Positions 60,425-64,000 of a stretch of DNA of 64,000 nt are shown piece after piece. The notes under the pieces were generated by a model. That model had not been told where the DNA came from and searched no databases. It was given only the letters and a program-made list of their open reading frames with translations. The DNA is from Flavipsychrobacter sp964461535 (lineage in GTDB: Bacteria; Bacteroidota; Bacteroidia; Chitinophagales; Chitinophagaceae), in contig CAYWUY010000004.1 in NCBI GenBank assembly GCA_964461535.1, forward strand, positions 33,728 to 97,727, written 5' to 3'. Position 1 is the stretch's first letter. Every line of letters starts with the position of its first letter. A program made the translations under genes and the position numbers.

Positions 60425-63400
60425 ATGTTTAATGTATTTATAAAGAGGCCGGTGTTTGCAATAGTCATATCACTGGTTATCGTCTTCATGGGGTTGCTGG
60501 CTATAAAAACCTTGCCTACCTCACAGTTCCCGTCTATAGCGCCACCCCGCGTTATAGTTAGTGTGGCCTATCCCGGTGCCAGTGCCGATGTACTGGTAAA
60601 ATCGGTATTGATACCTATGGAAAAAGCCGTAAATGGCGTACCCGGTATGAAGTATATGACCTCTGATGCCACCAGTGCGGGCGAGGCTAATATACAAGTA
60701 GTATTCGATTTAGGTACCGACCCCAACCAGGCCGTAGTAAACGTAAAAAACAGAATAGAGCAGGTAACCAACAGGCTACCGCCACTAGTGCAGCGCGAGG
60801 GTATAATAGTAAACATACTACAGCCCAACATGCTGATGTATGTAAACGTATACAGTAAAGACCCTAAGGCCGATGAGAATTTTCTATACAACTTCTCTAA
60901 CGTAAACATTCTTAGAGAGTTAAGCCGTGTAACCGGTGTGGGTAATGCACAAATATTGGGTAGCCGACAGTATGCTATGCGCATATGGCTAAAGCCCGAC
61001 AGAATGCGCGCCTACAATGTATCTACCGATGAGGTAATGGAAGCCCTGGGTAACCAAAGTATTATAGGTTCTCCCGGTAGGCTGGGCCGTAGCGATGGTA
61101 AGCGTTCAGAAGCATTGGAATATGTGCTTACCTATCAGGGGCGCTACAACCAGCCCGAGCAGTATAAAGATGTAATTATAAGAGCCAACCCCGATGGTGA
61201 ACTACTACACCTGAAAGATATAGCAGATGTAGAGCTGGGTAGCGAGTTTTACGATATCTATTCTAATCTTAACAATCACCCCTCAGCGGCTATAGTGTTA
61301 AAGCAAACCTATGGTAGCAATGCCACCGAGGTTATTAAAAATGTAAAAGCCAAGCTAGAGGAAATTAAAGCCTCCTCCTTTCCTCCCGGCATGGACTACG
61401 AAATCAGTTACGATGTATCTGGCTTCTTAGATGCTTCTATAGAAAAGGTGGTGCATACCTTAGGCGAGGCCTTTATACTGGTAGCTATAGTTGTGTTTAT
61501 CTTCTTAGGAGATTGGAGGTCTACGCTTATACCTACCCTTGCGGTACCGGTATCCTTGGTAGGAGCCTTCTTCTTCATGCAGTTTTTTGGTCTAACTATA
61601 AACCTTATCACTTTATTTGCCCTAGTGCTAGCCATTGGTGTGGTGGTAGACGATGCCATAGTAGTGGTAGAAGCCGTACATGCCAAAATGGAAGAAGAAC
61701 ACCTGTCTCCCTTCAATGCTGTTAAAAAAGTACTGGGCGAAATCAGCGGTGCTGTTATAGCCATCACCTTATTAATGACGGCTGTGTTTGTGCCGGTAGC
61801 CTTTATGTCTGGCCCTGTGGGTATATTCTATAGGCAGTTCTCAATTACTATGGCTTGTTCTATAGTGCTGTCGGGCTTAGTGGCACTTACCCTTACCCCG
61901 GTGCTATGTGCCATGATATTAAAAAACAATCACGGCAAGCCTAGAAAGAAAACCCCTATCAACAGATTTTTAGATGGCTTTAATAGGCTGTTTGAAAAAC
62001 TAACCGGGCGCTATGCCGGCTTTTTAACATTGATAGTCAATCGTAGGTTGGTAACCTTTGGTATACTTATAGCCTTTGCGTTTGGTATACTTGGCATTAC
62101 CAGAGGTTTGCCTTCAGGCTTCATCCCTAGTGAAGATCAGGGTATGATATATGCCATCATACAAACACCTCCGGGTTCTACGCTAGAGCGTACCAACGAT
62201 ATAGCCAGAGAACTGCAAGGCATAGCCGAGCATGTAGAAGGTATACAATCAGTGTCTGCTTTGGCTGGTTACGAGGTGCTAACCGAAGGTCGCGGTTCTA
62301 ATGCAGGTACATGTTTGATAAATCTTAAAGATTGGTCGGAGCGCAAGCACTCTGTAAACGATATTATAAGAGAGTTAGAGGAAAAATCTAAAAAAATACC
62401 TGGTGCTACTATTGAATTTTTTGGCCCTCCGGCTGTGCCGGGTTATGGTGCCGCAGGTGGTTTTGCGCTAAGGTTGTTAGATAAAACAAACTCCGACGAC
62501 TATAAAGAACTAGAAAAAGTAAATGATCAGTTTATGGCAGAGTTGGGTAAGCGTAAAGAGCTGACAGGCTTATTTACCTTCTTTAGTGCCAACTATCCTC
62601 AGTACGATTTAGAAATAGATAACCAGGCTGCTATGCAGAAGGGGGTATCTATAGGTAAGGCTATGGATAACCTATCTATACTTATAGGTAGTACCTACGA
62701 ATTGGGCTTTATTCGTTTTGGTAACTTCTTTAAAGTATATGTGCAAGCATCGCCCGAGTACAGGGCATTGCCTGAAGATTTACTAAAGCTCTATGTAAAG
62801 AACAATAGAGATGAGATGGTGCCTTATTCTGCATTTATGAAAATTAAAAAATCTCATGGCTTAAATGAGATTACCCGTTATAACATGTACACCTCATCGG
62901 CTATAAGGGGAGAGCCTGCACGTGGTTATAGTAGTGGCGAGGCTATAAAGGCTATACAAGAGGTGGCTGAAAAAACACTGCCTAGAGGCTACGGTATAGA
63001 CTGGGAAGGCTTGTCTAAAGATGAGGTAGGTAGGGGCAACGAGGCCTTATATATATTCTTAGTGGTATTGGGCTTTGTGTATTTAGTATTAGCAGCGCAG
63101 TACGAAAGTTTCTGGTTGCCACTGGCAGTAGTATGCTCTTTGCCTGCGGGTATTTTTGGTTCGTTTTTGCTATTAAAGTTGCTAGGCCTGGCCAACGATA
63201 TATATGCTCAGGTGGGGCTGGTAATGCTTGTAGGTTTACTGGGTAAAAATGCGGTGTTGATAGTAGAGTTTGCTGCGCAAAAGCATGAGGAAGGGGTGTC
63301 TATATTGCAAGCGGCTATTGAGGGTGCTAAGGTTAGGTTCCGCCCTATATTAATGACCTCCTTTGCCTTTATTGCCGGTCTTATTCCGTTGGTTTTTGCT

Positions 63401-63598
63401 CATGGCCCCGGTGCTATAGGTAACAGAACCATAGGTGCTTCTGCACTAGGCGGTATGTTATTTGGTACTGTGTTTGGCGTCATCATAGTACCCGGACTGT
63501 ATTACATTTTTGGAACTCTAGCCTCTAAGCGCAAGCTAATAAAAGACGAGGACGAGAAACCGTTAACAGAAAAAATAGAACACGGAAGTCATGAATAA
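60425..63598 (+). CDS. RND (HAE1-type) efflux permease
   Basis: A 1057-residue AcrB-like proton-driven efflux pump with 12 TM helices in two symmetrical halves and two large periplasmic loops. Visible are the N-terminal FIKRPVFAIVISL, PTSQFPSIAPP, VSVAYPGASA, the TM4 aspartate pair in IGVVVDDAIVVVEAV and its TM10 counterpart MLVGLLGKNAVLIVEFA with the lysine of the relay. All segments are intact. It overlaps the outer-membrane factor gene by eight bases. Confidence 0.95.
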   Translation: MFNVFIKRPVFAIVISLVIVFMGLLAIKTLPTSQFPSIAPPRVIVSVAYPGASADVLVKSVLIPMEKAVNGVPGMKYMTSDATSAGEANIQVVFDLGTDPNQAVVNVKNRIEQVTNRLPPLVQREGIIVNILQPNMLMYVNVYSKDPKADENFLYNFSNVNILRELSRVTGVGNAQILGSRQYAMRIWLKPDRMRAYNVSTDEVMEALGNQSIIGSPGRLGRSDGKRSEALEYVLTYQGRYNQPEQYKDVIIRANPDGELLHLKDIADVELGSEFYDIYSNLNNHPSAAIVLKQTYGSNATEVIKNVKAKLEEIKASSFPPGMDYEISYDVSGFLDASIEKVVHTLGEAFILVAIVVFIFLGDWRSTLIPTLAVPVSLVGAFFFMQFFGLTINLITLFALVLAIGVVVDDAIVVVEAVHAKMEEEHLSPFNAVKKVLGEISGAVIAITLLMTAVFVPVAFMSGPVGIFYRQFSITMACSIVLSGLVALTLTPVLCAMILKNNHGKPRKKTPINRFLDGFNRLFEKLTGRYAGFLTLIVNRRLVTFGILIAFAFGILGITRGLPSGFIPSEDQGMIYAIIQTPPGSTLERTNDIARELQGIAEHVEGIQSVSALAGYEVLTEGRGSNAGTCLINLKDWSERKHSVNDIIRELEEKSKKIPGATIEFFGPPAVPGYGAAGGFALRLLDKTNSDDYKELEKVNDQFMAELGKRKELTGLFTFFSANYPQYDLEIDNQAAMQKGVSIGKAMDNLSILIGSTYELGFIRFGNFFKVYVQASPEYRALPEDLLKLYVKNNRDEMVPYSAFMKIKKSHGLNEITRYNMYTSSAIRGEPARGYSSGEAIKAIQEVAEKTLPRGYGIDWEGLSKDEVGRGNEALYIFLVVLGFVYLVLAAQYESFWLPLAVVCSLPAGIFGSFLLLKLLGLANDIYAQVGLVMLVGLLGKNAVLIVEFAAQKHEEGVSILQAAIEGAKVRFRPILMTSFAFIAGLIPLVFAHGPGAIGNRTIGASALGGMLFGTVFGVIIVPGLYYIFGTLASKRKLIKDEDEKPLTEKIEHGSHE

Positions 63599-64000
63599 GA
63601 ACAATAAGTTAAGCTATATAAGTCTGGTATGTCTTTCCTTGTCATTAGGCGCATGTAAGTTGCCGGCTCTAGTAAGTAAAAATGAAAGTAAAGCAGTTCC
63701 GGCTAGCTTTGGTGTCAAGCAGGATAGTACTAGTACTGCACAGGTAAAATGGCAAACCTTTTTTGCAGACCCTTATCTGACAGCGCTGATAGACACAGCT
63801 TTAAAAAATAATCAGGAGCTAAACATAACGCTGCAAGAAATAGAAATAGCTAGGAATGAGGTGCGCGTGCGTAAGGGGGAGTATTTGCCATTTGTAGGAG
63901 GAAAGGTAGGAACAGGTGTAGATAAAGTAGCCAGATATACCAATATAGGTGCTATGGAGGCCAACACAGAGATAAAGCCGGGCAAAGAAATGCCCGACCC
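63591..64000 (+). CDS. TolC-family outer-membrane efflux lipoprotein (3' cut by window end)
   Basis: The gene starts at an ATG within the last codons of the permease (eight-base overlap) and continues beyond the window. The visible 136 residues have a lipoprotein signal ending SLGAC (Cys22), then KWQTFFADPYLTALIDTAL, the usual NodT/OprM-type start of the outer-membrane factor, and LNITLQEIEIARNEVRVRKGEYLP. It completes an adaptor-permease-outer membrane factor operon. Confidence 0.9.
   Translation, partial: MNKNNKLSYISLVCLSLSLGACKLPALVSKNESKAVPASFGVKQDSTSTAQVKWQTFFADPYLTALIDTALKNNQELNITLQEIEIARNEVRVRKGEYLPFVGGKVGTGVDKVARYTNIGAMEANTEIKPGKEMPD

Overview
The window looks like a scaffold from a Bacteroidota genome, most likely order Chitinophagales. 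The signs are a gldC gliding gene, a secreted protein with a type IX secretion (Por) C-terminal domain, DUF4421/DUF4476/DUF6089-type envelope proteins, fused SecDF, lipid A synthesis, AT-rich genes without clear Shine-Dalgarno sequences, and several promoters of the Bacteroidota form TTTG-N19-TAnnTTTG. Three runs of N (100, 100 and 10 bases) show it is a draft scaffold; two of them sit at or beside repeated or ambiguous sequence.

Layout. 1-3.6 kb: esterase 3' end, small proteins, and an ECF42-type sigma factor paired with a YCII/DGPF protein. 3.6-25.9 kb: mainly chromosomal housekeeping and envelope genes (IGHMBP2-like helicase, AcpH, a penicillin-binding-like hydrolase, CPBP protease, Dtd, GldC, YqeY, CvpA, glycosyltransferase, nitrilase-family amidase, T9SS cargo, bioB-bioF, TPR histidine kinase, DUF349 protein, NhaA, AraC regulator, PEBP). 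25.9-29.6 kb: an accessory patch with a highly structured non-coding element, an AbiEi/AbiEii toxin-antitoxin pair flanked by a diverged direct repeat, and two unrecognised genes. 29.6-52.1 kb: core genes again (histone-like protein, L27, L21, GH3, rimP-nusA-infB, ispE, LolD-like ABC ATPase, cobalamin adenosyltransferase, enoyl-CoA hydratase, B12-binding protein, secDF, lpxB). 52.1-58.7 kb: a second accessory patch that starts at a tRNA-Ala gene with a damaged partial copy, then an orphan HigA-like antitoxin with a remnant of its toxin gene, a 17-repeat CRISPR array, a four-helix membrane protein, and a 1116-residue Cas13b with both HEPN motifs. 58.7-64 kb: a secreted acidic protein and an RND efflux operon (adaptor, permease, start of the outer membrane factor).

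The main system is a type VI-B CRISPR-Cas13b locus with no cas1 or cas2 in the window. The array lies upstream of a csx27-like membrane gene and cas13b. Repeat comparison suggests that crRNA is made from the minus strand, away from the cas genes, so that plus-strand spacers would be the sense of target transcripts. The repeats are uniform in the cas-proximal part and vary at one internal-loop position in the distal part, which fits a cas-proximal leader. Two similar TATACC-rich non-coding elements, one beside the AbiE patch and one directly downstream of cas13b, share short exact blocks and each carry one DnaA-box-like 9-mer.
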